Below, one piece after another: positions 55,560 through 64,000 of a stretch of DNA of 64,000 nucleotides. Below the pieces are notes generated by a model. It did no database searches. It had not been told where the DNA came from and worked only from the letters and a program-made list of their open reading frames with translations. Source of the DNA: Streptomyces sp. NBC_01231. GTDB taxonomy: Bacteria; Actinomycetota; Actinomycetes; Streptomycetales; Streptomycetaceae. The position numbers were made by a program, and so were the translations under genes. Location of the stretch: contig CP108521.1 of the NCBI GenBank assembly GCA_035999765.1, positions 7,502,001 to 7,566,000 on the forward strand, in the 5' to 3' direction. How positions within the stretch are numbered: position 1 is the first letter of the stretch; every line of letters starts with the position of its first letter.

Positions 55560-56483
55560 ATGGATCTCCGCATCTTCACCGAGCCCCAGCAGGGCGCCAC
55601 GTACGACACCCTCCTCACCGTCGCCAAGGCCACCGAAGACCTCGGTTTCGACGCGTTCTTCCGTTCCGACCACTATCTGAGGATGGGCGACGGGGACGGC
55701 CTGCCCGGCCCCACCGACGCCTGGATCACCCTCGCCGGCCTGGCCCGCGAGACCAAGCGCATCCGCCTCGGCACGCTGATGACCGCGGGCACCTTCCGGC
55801 TGCCCGGCGTGCTCGCCATCCAGGTCGCGCAGGTCGACCAGATGTCGGGCGGTCGCGTCGAACTGGGCCTGGGCGCCGGTTGGTTCGAGGAGGAGCACAC
55901 GGCGTACGGCATACCGTTCCCGAAGGAGAAGATCGCCCGTCTGGAGGAGCAGCTGGCGATCGTCACCGGCCTGTGGGCGACGGAGCCCGGCTCCACCTTC
56001 GACTTCCACGGCACGTACTACGACCTCAAGGACTCGCCCGCGCTGCCGAAGCCCGCGCAGCGCAAGGTGCCCGTCCTCATCGGCGGCCAGGGTGCCACCC
56101 GTACCCCGCGACTGGCCGCCCGCTACGCCGACGAGTTCAACATGCCGTTCGGCTCGGTCGAGGACAGCAAGCGCCAGTTCGACCGGGTCCGTGCCGCCGC
56201 CGAGGAGGCCGGCCGCGGCGCCGACGAGATCACCTACTCCAACGCCCTCGTCGCCTGCGTCGGCAAGGACGACGCCGAGGTCGCCCGCCGTGCCGCCGCG
56301 ATCGGCCGCGAGGTCGACGAGCTCAAGGCCAACGGCCTGGCGGGCACCCCGGCCGAGGTCGTCGAGCGGATCGGCCGCCAGGCCGAGGCCGGCTCCGAGC
56401 GGATCTACCTCCAGATCCTCGACCTCTCGGACCTGGACCACCTGGAGCTGATCTCGTCCCAGGTGCAGTCGCAGCTGTCGTAG
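55560..56483 (+). CDS. LLM-class F420-dependent oxidoreductase
   Basis: A 307-residue luciferase-like TIM-barrel protein. It starts MDLRIFTEPQQGATYDTLLT and shows the family pattern DAWITLAGLARETKRIRLGT and ELGLGAGWFEEEHTAYGIPF, then VPVLIGGQGATRTPRLAARY. These proteins generally use coenzyme F420 in actinobacteria. The substrate is unknown. The ATG follows GGATGGGGGC, a loose ribosome site. Confidence 0.87.
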   Translation: MDLRIFTEPQQGATYDTLLTVAKATEDLGFDAFFRSDHYLRMGDGDGLPGPTDAWITLAGLARETKRIRLGTLMTAGTFRLPGVLAIQVAQVDQMSGGRVELGLGAGWFEEEHTAYGIPFPKEKIARLEEQLAIVTGLWATEPGSTFDFHGTYYDLKDSPALPKPAQRKVPVLIGGQGATRTPRLAARYADEFNMPFGSVEDSKRQFDRVRAAAEEAGRGADEITYSNALVACVGKDDAEVARRAAAIGREVDELKANGLAGTPAEVVERIGRQAEAGSERIYLQILDLSDLDHLELISSQVQSQLS

Positions 56484-56569
56484 GCCGTAGAGGTCACCGT
56501 GACAGGCCTGTGACCGGAACTATGGCCTCCGCCACGGTGGGGCGATCCAGGTGCTGATGAGGTGGACAG

Positions 56570-57454
56570 ATGCGAAGAGCCACCTCATTTCTGCCCGCCC
56601 TCGCCGCCGTCGCCCTGCTGGTGACCGGCTGTGGATCGGAACGCGCCGGTTCCCAGGGCGGCGGAAACGGTATGTCGTCCCCGGTCCCCGTCACCGATCC
56701 GGGAACGGACGGCGTCCGGATCACAGGTCTGACCCTCCCGTCTCCCACCGGCGCGGCCGGGGTGTCCGCCGCCTACGAGGTCACCAACGACAGCACCGAG
56801 ACGCTGACGTACACCGTCCTGTTCGACTTCACCACCGCCGCCGGCGAGGTGATGACCAACCTGCACCAGACCGTGCGGGACGTCGGCCCCGGCCGTACCG
56901 TGCGGGGGACCGTCGACATGCCGCCCCCGGCTCCGGGGGCGGCTGACGTCACCCGGGTGAGGGTCGCCGACGTCACCAGCGTCCCCGCCGCCGAGGCGCC
57001 GGCCGAACCCGGTGACTGCCCGCGGTCCGGGATCCGGGTCACGGCCGACCGGGGTGACGCGGCCATGGGGCTGCGGGTGGTGGGGCTGTGGCTGGAGAAC
57101 TGCGGAACCAGCGCCTACCAGGTCGACGGCTACCCGCGGCTGACCCTCCTCGACGACGACCGCGAGCCGGTCGACGGCGTGCGGATCCTCCGGGGCAGCG
57201 GCGGCATCACCACCGCGGTGACAGGGATCGACGAGCCGCCCCGGCCCGTGACCCTGAAACCGGGCGACCGGGCGCGGGCCAGTCTGGTGTGGCGCAACAC
57301 CGTCGAGGCGGGCACCGCCGTGGATGTTCCCTATGTCAGGGTCCGGGCGCGGACCGGCGCACCACCCGTCACGGTGTCACCCCACCTCGACCTCGGGACC
57401 ACCGGGAAGCTGGGAGTCGGCCCCTGGCGGGCGGAGGAGGACCGACCCGAATAA
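56570..57454 (+). CDS. Secreted lipoprotein with DUF4232 domain
   Basis: A 294-residue exported lipoprotein. The signal peptide carries a lipobox VTGC (Cys about 21). An N-terminal beta-rich region (about 40-135) resembles FxLYD-type domains (AAYEVTNDSTETLTYTVLFD). The C-terminal half (about 140-285) is a DUF4232 beta-sandwich (LRVVGLWLENCGTSAYQVDG, GYPRLTLLDDD). The function is unknown; such proteins sit on the outer face of the membrane. It is upstream of the RNA repair operon. Confidence 0.8.
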   Translation: MRRATSFLPALAAVALLVTGCGSERAGSQGGGNGMSSPVPVTDPGTDGVRITGLTLPSPTGAAGVSAAYEVTNDSTETLTYTVLFDFTTAAGEVMTNLHQTVRDVGPGRTVRGTVDMPPPAPGAADVTRVRVADVTSVPAAEAPAEPGDCPRSGIRVTADRGDAAMGLRVVGLWLENCGTSAYQVDGYPRLTLLDDDREPVDGVRILRGSGGITTAVTGIDEPPRPVTLKPGDRARASLVWRNTVEAGTAVDVPYVRVRARTGAPPVTVSPHLDLGTTGKLGVGPWRAEEDRPE

Positions 57455-57583
57455 ACGAACGCGCCGGTCGGCAGGGGTGTGGGATCGTATGACGGTCGTC
57501 GTGCCGAGCCCTCGGGAGCACCGTCCCTGGGGGCTTTCGCACGTACGACACCACCATGTCCACCGGCCGGAGAGGCCCTCCGC

Positions 57584-59053
57584 ATGTTCCTGACGATCAG
57601 TACCACCGGCACTCCCGAACGCCCCGCCACCGACCTCGGCTACCTGCTGCACAAGCATCCCGAGAAGGCGCAGGCGTTCTCCACGTCCTACGGCAGGGCG
57701 CACGTCCTCTATCCCGAGGCGGACGCCGAGCGCTGCACGGCGGCGCTGCTGCTGGAGGTCGACGCGGTGGCACTGGTCCGGCGCGGCAAGGGCAAGGGGC
57801 GCGGCGGCGCCCCCGACGCGGCGCTCGCGCAGTACGTCAACGACCGTCCCTATGCCGCCTCCTCGCTGCTCGCCGTGGCGCTGAGCGCCGTGTTCTCCAG
57901 CGCGATGCGAGGCGTGTGCAACGCCCGGCCCGAGCGTGCCGCGCAGCCGTTGCCGCTGCGCATCGAGGTACCCGCGCTGCCCGCCCGAGGCGGCCCGGAG
58001 CTGGTACGACGTCTCTTCGAGCCGCTCGGCTGGACGGCGACCGTCGAACCGGTGGCCCTGGACAGCGCGTTCCCGGCGTGGGGCGACTCGCGGTACGTGC
58101 GTCTCGAACTGGAGTCCCGGACGCTGACCCTCGCCGAGGGGCTGCGGCACCTGTACGTCCTGCTGCCCGTGCTCGACGACGCCAAGCACTACTGGGTGGC
58201 ACCCGACGAGGTCGACAAACTGCTGCGGGCCGGCGAGGGCTGGCTGCCCGACCACCCGGAGCAGAAGCTGATCACCAGCCGATACCTGTCCCGCCGCTGG
58301 TCGCTGACCCGGGAGGCGATGGAGCGGCTGGAGCTGGTGCGGCTGGCCGAGGCCGACGACAGCGAGGTCGAGGAGATCGACAACGCCGTCGAGGCGGAGA
58401 CCGAGGCCGAGGAGAAGCCGACCCCGCTCGCGGTGCAGCGCCGGGACGCCATCGTCGCCGCGCTCAAGGAGTCGGGTGCCGCCCGAGTCCTCGACCTCGG
58501 ATGCGGGCAGGGCCAGTTGGTGCAGACGCTGCTCAAGGACCCGCGGTTCACCGAGATCGTCGGCGTCGACGTGTCGATGCGGGCCCTCACCATCGCCTCC
58601 CGGCGGCTGAAGCTGGACCGCATGGGGGAGCGTCAGGCCTCGCGCGTGCAGCTCTTCCAGGGCTCGCTGGCCTACACCGACAACCGGCTCAAGGGATACG
58701 ACGCCGCCGTGCTCAGCGAGGTCGTCGAGCACCTCGACCTGCCCCGGCTGCCCGCCCTGGAGTTCGCCGTGTTCGGCGCGGCCCGTCCGCGCACGGTCCT
58801 GGTGACCACCCCGAACGTCGAGTACAACGTCCGCTGGGAGAGCCTCCCGGCCGGCCACGTCCGGCACGGCGACCACCGCTTCGAGTGGACGCGCGCCGAG
58901 TTCCGGTCCTGGGCGGACACGGTGGCCGAACGGCACGGCTACGACGTGGGGTTCGTGCCGATCGGACCGGACGACCCCGAGGTGGGACCACCGACCCAGA
59001 TGGCCGTGTTCAGTATCAGGAACGTGAACGAGAAGGAGGCGAAGGCGGCATGA
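57584..59053 (+). CDS. hen1: RNA 3'-terminal ribose 2'-O-methyltransferase Hen1
   Basis: A 489-residue bacterial Hen1. The N-terminal half (about 1-250) is the bacterial-specific ligase-activating domain. The C-terminal half is the methyltransferase: SAM motif RVLDLGCGQGQLVQTLL, the metal-binding EVVEHLD (Glu379, Glu382, His383) and a histidine in HGDHRFEWTRAEF. It methylates the 2'-OH at the 3' end of broken RNA so that the repaired junction resists re-cleavage. It overlaps pnkP by 4 bp (ATGA), the known Hen1-PnkP repair operon. The ATG at 57584 fits the family start MFLTISTTG. Confidence 0.95.
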   Translation: MFLTISTTGTPERPATDLGYLLHKHPEKAQAFSTSYGRAHVLYPEADAERCTAALLLEVDAVALVRRGKGKGRGGAPDAALAQYVNDRPYAASSLLAVALSAVFSSAMRGVCNARPERAAQPLPLRIEVPALPARGGPELVRRLFEPLGWTATVEPVALDSAFPAWGDSRYVRLELESRTLTLAEGLRHLYVLLPVLDDAKHYWVAPDEVDKLLRAGEGWLPDHPEQKLITSRYLSRRWSLTREAMERLELVRLAEADDSEVEEIDNAVEAETEAEEKPTPLAVQRRDAIVAALKESGAARVLDLGCGQGQLVQTLLKDPRFTEIVGVDVSMRALTIASRRLKLDRMGERQASRVQLFQGSLAYTDNRLKGYDAAVLSEVVEHLDLPRLPALEFAVFGAARPRTVLVTTPNVEYNVRWESLPAGHVRHGDHRFEWTRAEFRSWADTVAERHGYDVGFVPIGPDDPEVGPPTQMAVFSIRNVNEKEAKAA

Positions 59054-61605
59054 CCGACACCCAGGTTTCGCGGAACCAGGGGCGGGTCCTCCCCGTCACC
59101 GACCTCTCCCTCGTCGTCCTGATCGGTGCCTCCGGCTCCGGCAAGTCGACCTTCGCCCGGCGGCACTTCAAGCCGACCGAGGTGATCTCCTCGGACTTCT
59201 GCCGCGGTCTGGTCTCCGACGACGAGAACGACCAGAGCGCGACCCGGGACGCCTTCGACGTCCTGCACTACATCGCGGGCAAACGCCTGGCGGCCGGCCG
59301 CCGGACCGTCGTGGACGCCACCAGCGTGCAGCAGGACGCCCGGCGCCAGCTGATCGACCTGGCCAAGCAGTACGACGTGCTGCCCATCGCCATCGTGCTC
59401 GACGTGCCCGAGGAGGTGTGCGCCGAGCGCAACGCGACCCGCGACGACCGTGCCGACATGCCCCGGCGGGTCATCCAGCGGCACACCCGTGAACTGCGGC
59501 GCTCGCTCAGGCACCTGGAGCGTGAGGGCTTCCGCAAGGTGCACCTCCTGCGCGGCGTCGAGGACGTCGAGACCGCCACCGTCGTCACCGAGAAGCGCTT
59601 CAACGACCTGACCCACCTCACCGGCCCCTTCGACATCGTCGGCGACATCCACGGCTGCGCGTCCGAACTGGAGTTGCTGCTGGGCAAGCTGGGCTACGTC
59701 GACGGCGTCCACCCGCAGGGCCGTACCGCGGTCTTCGTCGGCGACCTCGTCGACCGCGGCCCGGACAGCCCGGGCGTGCTGCGCCGGGTGATGTCGATGG
59801 TCGCCTCGGGCAACGCCCTGTGCGTGCCGGGCAACCACGAGAACAAGTACGGGCGTCACCTCAGGGGCCGCATGGTCCAGCACACCCACGGGCTCGCCGA
59901 GACCATCGAGCAGATGGAGGGACAGACCGAGGAGTTCCGCGGGCAGGTACGGGAGTTCATCGACGGCCTCGTCAGCCACTACGTCCTCGACGGCGGCAAA
60001 CTGGTCGTCTGCCACGCCGGGCTGCCGGAGAAGTACCACGGCCGCACCTCGGGCCGGGTCCGCTCGCACGCCCTGTACGGCGACACGACCGGGGAGACCG
60101 ACGAGTTCGGGCTGCCGGTGCGCTACCCGTGGGCGGAGGACTACCGGGGCCGGGCGGCGGTCGTCTACGGGCACACCCCGGTTCCGGAAGCCAGTTGGCT
60201 CAACAACACCATCTGCCTGGACACCGGCGCCGTCTTCGGCGGCAAGCTGACCGCGCTGCGCTGGCCGGAGCGTGAGCTGGTCGACGTACCGGCGGAGCGG
60301 GTCTGGTACGAGCCGGCCAGGCCGCTGCGGACCGAGGCGCCCGGCGGGCACGACGGACGTCCGCTGGACCTCGCGGACGTGCACGGCCGCCGGGTCGTCG
60401 AGACCCGGCACCAGGGCCGCGTCGCCATCCGCGAGGAGAACGCGGCGGCCGCCCTGGAGGTCATGAGCCGCTTCGCGGTGGACCCGCGCCTGCTGCCGTA
60501 CCTGCCGCCGACCATGGCCCCGACGGCCACCTCCCGCGTCGAGGGCTACCTGGAGCACCCGGTCGAGGCCTTCGTGCAGTACCAGGAGGACGGCGTCGCG
60601 CGGGTCGTGTGCGAGGAGAAGCACATGGGCTCGCGGGCCGTGGTGCTGGTGTGCCGGGACGCCGCGACCGCCCAGAAGCGGTTCGGCGTCGGGACAGGGA
60701 CCACCGGGGCGCTGTACACCCGAACCGGTCGTCCCTGCTTCGACGACGAGTCGGCCACGGAGGAGATCCTGGGCCGGGTCCGCACGGCGATCGACGAGGC
60801 CGGCCTGTGGGCCGAACTCGACACGGACTGGCTGCTGTTGGACGCCGAGCTGATGCCGTGGTCGCTGAAGGCCATGGGGTTGCTGCGCGGTCAGTACGCG
60901 GCTGTCGGCGCCGCCGCCGGAGCAGTCTTCCCGGGCGCGCTGACCGCCCTCGAGGGCGCGGCGGCGCGGGGCGTGGACGTCTCGGACCTGCTGGCCCGCC
61001 AGCGCGAACGAGCCGACGCGGCCTCGGCGTTCACGGACGCCTACCGCCGCTACTGCTGGACCACGGACGGCCTCGACGGCGTACGCCTGGCACCGTTCCA
61101 GATCCTCGCGGTCCAGGGCCGCAGCCTCGCCGCCCTGCCGCACGACGAGCAACTCGCCTTCCTCGACCGGCTGGTGGAGCACGACGCGAGCGGCCTGCTG
61201 CAGACGACCCGGCGCCTGTACGTCGACACCGGTGACCCGGAGTCGGTACAGGCCGGTGTCGACTGGTGGCTGGAGATGACCGGACGCGGCGGTGAGGGCA
61301 TGGTCGTCAAACCGGTGGGTGCCGTCGTGCGCGGAGCGGAGGGCCGCCTGGTGCAGCCCGGCGTCAAGTGCCGTGGCCGCGAGTACCTCAGGATCATCTA
61401 CGGTCCGGAGTACACCCGCCCGGACAACCTCGCCCGGCTCCGCAGCCGCTTCCTGAACCACAAGCGCTCGCTCGCGATCCGTGAGTACGCGCTCGGTCTG
61501 GAGGCGCTCGACCGGCTGGCCGAGGGCGAGCCGCTGTGGCGGGTGCACGAGGCGGTGTTCGGGGTGCTGGCGCTGGAGTCGGAGCCGGTCGACCCGCGGC
61601 TGTAG
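59050..61605 (+). CDS. pnkP: Polynucleotide kinase-phosphatase/ligase PnkP
   Basis: An 851-residue three-domain RNA end-healing enzyme. Kinase: P-loop GASGSGKST at 26-34. Phosphatase: binuclear metallophosphoesterase motifs GDIHG (198-202), GDLVDRGP (231-238) and GNHE (261-264). Ligase-like adenylyltransferase: motif I EEKHMGSR with Lys524, and GGEGMVVKP later. It phosphorylates 5' ends, removes 2',3'-cyclic and 3' phosphates and, with Hen1, seals RNA cut by ribotoxins. Start ATG overlaps the hen1 stop. A conflict-type locus begins 177 bp downstream. Confidence 0.96.
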   Translation: MTDTQVSRNQGRVLPVTDLSLVVLIGASGSGKSTFARRHFKPTEVISSDFCRGLVSDDENDQSATRDAFDVLHYIAGKRLAAGRRTVVDATSVQQDARRQLIDLAKQYDVLPIAIVLDVPEEVCAERNATRDDRADMPRRVIQRHTRELRRSLRHLEREGFRKVHLLRGVEDVETATVVTEKRFNDLTHLTGPFDIVGDIHGCASELELLLGKLGYVDGVHPQGRTAVFVGDLVDRGPDSPGVLRRVMSMVASGNALCVPGNHENKYGRHLRGRMVQHTHGLAETIEQMEGQTEEFRGQVREFIDGLVSHYVLDGGKLVVCHAGLPEKYHGRTSGRVRSHALYGDTTGETDEFGLPVRYPWAEDYRGRAAVVYGHTPVPEASWLNNTICLDTGAVFGGKLTALRWPERELVDVPAERVWYEPARPLRTEAPGGHDGRPLDLADVHGRRVVETRHQGRVAIREENAAAALEVMSRFAVDPRLLPYLPPTMAPTATSRVEGYLEHPVEAFVQYQEDGVARVVCEEKHMGSRAVVLVCRDAATAQKRFGVGTGTTGALYTRTGRPCFDDESATEEILGRVRTAIDEAGLWAELDTDWLLLDAELMPWSLKAMGLLRGQYAAVGAAAGAVFPGALTALEGAAARGVDVSDLLARQRERADAASAFTDAYRRYCWTTDGLDGVRLAPFQILAVQGRSLAALPHDEQLAFLDRLVEHDASGLLQTTRRLYVDTGDPESVQAGVDWWLEMTGRGGEGMVVKPVGAVVRGAEGRLVQPGVKCRGREYLRIIYGPEYTRPDNLARLRSRFLNHKRSLAIREYALGLEALDRLAEGEPLWRVHEAVFGVLALESEPVDPRL

Positions 61606-61782
61606 CCCACCGGCGGGCCCCGCGCGGGGCCCCGAGGATCGATTTCCGGCCGAGTTGCCCCACCGGGGGCGCACGGCCGGACTTCGCGCCCCGCGATCTC
61701 ACTTGTCCCTGGTGAACCGCCGGTCGCCGTGCTAACTTCGCAGGTCGGTCAGGCAGGCATACCGGCTCATGGGGGACAGTCG

Positions 61783-63330
61783 GTGGAGACAGGCACGGGG
61801 TTGGACAAGCTCGTCGACGATGCCGTGCGCCCGCGGGGACTCCAGGTCATGGTCGAGCTGACCGACGGCCTGTGCGAACTGAGCTGCACGGAGGACGCCC
61901 AGGCGCGCATCCAGTTCGCGGCCATCCTCGCGGAACAGCTCGGCCGGCCGGTCGACCTGCGCGGTGTCCGGCAGCGCGAGGACGTGGCCGCCCTGGTGCG
62001 CGCCGCGCTGAACGTGGCGGGCGGCGAACACGTACTCGTCGATGTGGTCCGCATCCTCGAAGGCACCCCGGCGGGCGACGAACTCGACCGGCTGATCGCC
62101 CCGGATGCGCCCGTCGTGCCCGACCTGCCGTGGGATCCGCCCGGACCGCTCAGCCGTGACGACGAGAACAGCGCCCGCGCCGTCCTGGCCAAGGGCGAGC
62201 TGCCCGCGAGCCGGGTCCGGGACGACCTCGTCGAGGAGTTGAACGGCCTCGACCTGCCCATCGGCCTGGCCCCCGACCAGCTGTTATCGCACCTCCTGGA
62301 GTGGAACACGCAGCCCGACGGCCTGCCGCCCGCGGTCCTCCTGATGGACAGGGCGGCCCGCCTCGCCGCCACCCCCGCGCACCGCGCCGCCCTGGCCGGC
62401 TGGGTCGACGACTGGGCCGCCCGCGCCGGCCTGACCGAGGAACTGGACCGGCGCCGGGGCGCGCGCGCCGAGGCGGTGAGCGACCCCGACATTCCGCGCT
62501 GTCTGATCGTCGCCGTCGAACCCGCCCGGGACGGCAGCGGCGAGGTCGTCGTGCGCCCCTGGCTCAACACCGTGCCCGGCCACTGGAACCCCCAGCCCGG
62601 CGCGCCGTCCACCACCACCCTCGACGACCTCGAAGCGGCCGTCGACCAGGCACTGCGACAGGGCGCCCGGCTCTGGGTCGCCCCGCGCGAGCCGGAGCCG
62701 GGCGGACGCGTCCAGCCGCCGCCGTACATCGAGTTCGTCCTGCCGTACGAGCTGCTGAACCACGACGTGGCCGGTCTGACGCACCGGATCGGCGACGGAC
62801 TGCCGATGCCGCTCGGCCTGAAGTACGGGGTGCATCTGCGGAGCCTGGAGCGCATGCGCAGCGACGACGCGCAGGTGCGGGAGCAGTGGCGGGAGCGTTG
62901 GCGCACGCTGCGGCAGCACGGGGTCACGGTGCACGGCTGGAGTGAACCGGACGGTCCGCGCCTGAACGCATGGCAGGCGGTGCTCGCTGGGGAGAACAGA
63001 CATACGGCCGTGGTGCTGGACGCCCCGGCCGACCGTCTGGCCATGGAGGCGCTCAAGGCCGCCATCGCAGAGGGGATCGGGTTGGCGGTCTGGGACCGCA
63101 GAGGGGTTTTCGACGAGGAACGCCGGGAGGTGGTGACCGCCGTGTTCGCCGCTGTGCCGACGCCCGCGCAGATCCCGATCGCCATTCACCGGCTGCGACA
63201 GAACGCCGAATTGCACACGCAGGGACCTGCACGGTTCCTCGGCCGCAACATCGGCTTCCTCTGGGACGACCCCACCCGACTCGTTGACATCGACCCCGGC
63301 GACCTCGCCGGCGAGGAGGCACCGGCATGA
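61783..63330 (+). CDS. VMAP-type protein of a vWA-MoxR ternary system
   Basis: A 515-residue protein. The first 90 residues look like a small helical effector-associated domain (LVDDAVRPRGLQVMVELTDG, FAAILAEQLGRPVDLRGVRQ). The rest resembles the VMAP C-terminal domain (PRCLIVAVEPARDGSGEVVV, RPWLNTVPGHWNPQ, YIEFVLPYELLNHDV, FLGRNIGFLWDDP). Such proteins link effectors to MoxR AAA+ and vWA partners in predicted anti-invader systems. The GTG at 61783 has GGGGGA upstream. Codon 168 is TTA (62284-62286), so expression depends on bldA. It overlaps the MoxR gene by 4 bp. Confidence 0.8.
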   Translation: METGTGLDKLVDDAVRPRGLQVMVELTDGLCELSCTEDAQARIQFAAILAEQLGRPVDLRGVRQREDVAALVRAALNVAGGEHVLVDVVRILEGTPAGDELDRLIAPDAPVVPDLPWDPPGPLSRDDENSARAVLAKGELPASRVRDDLVEELNGLDLPIGLAPDQLLSHLLEWNTQPDGLPPAVLLMDRAARLAATPAHRAALAGWVDDWAARAGLTEELDRRRGARAEAVSDPDIPRCLIVAVEPARDGSGEVVVRPWLNTVPGHWNPQPGAPSTTTLDDLEAAVDQALRQGARLWVAPREPEPGGRVQPPPYIEFVLPYELLNHDVAGLTHRIGDGLPMPLGLKYGVHLRSLERMRSDDAQVREQWRERWRTLRQHGVTVHGWSEPDGPRLNAWQAVLAGENRHTAVVLDAPADRLAMEALKAAIAEGIGLAVWDRRGVFDEERREVVTAVFAAVPTPAQIPIAIHRLRQNAELHTQGPARFLGRNIGFLWDDPTRLVDIDPGDLAGEEAPA

Positions 63331-64000
63331 GCGCGCAGGAGCAGACGTCCCCGAACGGCTGGCGCGTCTTCCACGCCACCGGCAACGCCCCCGCCGTCCC
63401 GCCCCGGCTGCCGGAGCCCCCGCCCTGGCGCCGGTTCCGCGGCGCCCCCGCCCAGCCCGCCCCGCCGGACGACCCCGAGGCCGCCCAGCGCCGCCTGGGC
63501 CCGCACGACATCACCCTCCAGCTCGGCCAGGACGAGGTCGACACCGTCAACGCCGCCCTGCTGCTGCGCCGGCCACTGCTGATCACCGGTCCGCCCGGCG
63601 TCGGAAAGTCGACCCTGGCCTACCTGATATCCCGGGAACTGGGCCTGGGCCGGGTCCTGGAGTGGAACATCGTCAGCCGTACGACGCTGCGGGACGGCCT
63701 GTACGTGCACGACGCGATGGGGCGTGCCCAGGCCATAGCCGCCTGGCAGGCCGGCCTGCGGAACGCGCCGGAGGCGGACGTCAACTCCGCTCCCGAGTCA
63801 AGTGATCGTCAACTTCCCCCGGTCCTCGGCGACTTCCTCACCCTGGGACCCCTCGGGACCGCGCTGCTGCCCTACGATCGTCCCCGTGTGCTTCTCGTCG
63901 ACGAGCTCGACAAGAGCGACATCGACCTGCCGAACGACCTGCTGCACGTCCTGGAGAACGGAAGCTATGACGTCCCGGAACTGGTGCGTGACGCCGCGGA
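63327..64000 (+). CDS. MoxR-type AAA+ ATPase (partial, runs off window)
   Basis: The first 224 or so residues of a MoxR-family ATPase. A Pro-rich leader (about 1-70) precedes the AAA+ core: Walker A GPPGVGKSTLAYLIS and Walker B VLLVDELDKSDIDLPNDLLH, then VLENGSYDVPEL. MoxR proteins act as chaperone-like remodelers with a von Willebrand A partner. The ATG overlaps the VMAP stop (ATGA), so the two are translationally coupled. The vWA gene and probably an effector should lie just beyond the window. Confidence 0.92.
   Translation, partial: MSAQEQTSPNGWRVFHATGNAPAVPPRLPEPPPWRRFRGAPAQPAPPDDPEAAQRRLGPHDITLQLGQDEVDTVNAALLLRRPLLITGPPGVGKSTLAYLISRELGLGRVLEWNIVSRTTLRDGLYVHDAMGRAQAIAAWQAGLRNAPEADVNSAPESSDRQLPPVLGDFLTLGPLGTALLPYDRPRVLLVDELDKSDIDLPNDLLHVLENGSYDVPELVRDAA

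Overview
The window is high-GC actinobacterial chromosome, almost certainly Streptomyces. Third codon positions are nearly all G or C and GTG/TTG starts are common. Typical streptomycete families are present: AfsR-type SARP regulator, HTH/DUF397 pair, SepF-like protein, furA-katG, and the nitrate reductase-flavoreductase fusion. Rare TTA (bldA) codons occur in four genes. No rRNA, tRNA, CRISPR array or intact insertion sequence was found.

Layout. (1) 1-3662: a KimA-like APC permease and a TRAM-domain RNA methyltransferase. (2) 3663-6338: a decay zone with a 5'-truncated serine recombinase remnant, the 3' end of a lost gene, a frameshifted lipoprotein gene and long non-coding stretches. (3) 6339-12672: sugar ABC operon (binding lipoprotein, two permeases) with a large Tat-exported, CBM-containing protein, a strong terminator and a broken Tat gene. 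(4) 12696-25116: alpha/beta hydrolase, then a carbohydrate locus. A GntR/HutC repressor and a phosphotriesterase-like lactonase face a SIS-SDR-FAD oxidoreductase operon, a ROK kinase, a GH13 enzyme and a second sugar ABC transporter whose MalF-type subunit carries an extra extracytoplasmic domain. Palindromic GTCTATAC-type operators sit at the repressor, SIS and ROK promoters. (5) 25177-31500: SARP regulator divergent from an imine-reductase-like enzyme, an HTH/DUF397 pair and a small pseudogene.

(6) 31537-40639: hydroxyacid dehydrogenase and LysR regulator divergent from pxpABC (5-oxoprolinase), an MHS transporter, an SDR, an aminotransferase and an RraA/HMG-type aldolase. Together these look like a pathway that opens a substituted pyroglutamate, transaminates it and cleaves the 2-oxo acid. 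(7) 41081-48216: a cysteine-free double-glycine leader peptide gene, a lamin-tail protein, furA-katG, a MarR/YceI pair with three operator boxes, and a polytopic glycosyltransferase-like membrane protein. (8) 48359-57454: assimilatory nitrate reductase fused to a flavoreductase (with a GlnR-like box), a SepF-like protein, an AAA ATPase overlapping a dCTPase/MazG-like enzyme, a 20-bp tandem repeat, a DUF6099-like protein, an F420-type oxidoreductase and a lipoprotein.

(9) 57584-64000: the Hen1-PnkP RNA repair operon, immediately followed by a VMAP-type protein and a MoxR AAA+ ATPase. The latter two are the start of a predicted vWA-MoxR-VMAP ternary conflict system that runs off the window. The RNA-repair plus ternary-system juxtaposition and the pyroglutamate-derivative operon are the most interesting parts.
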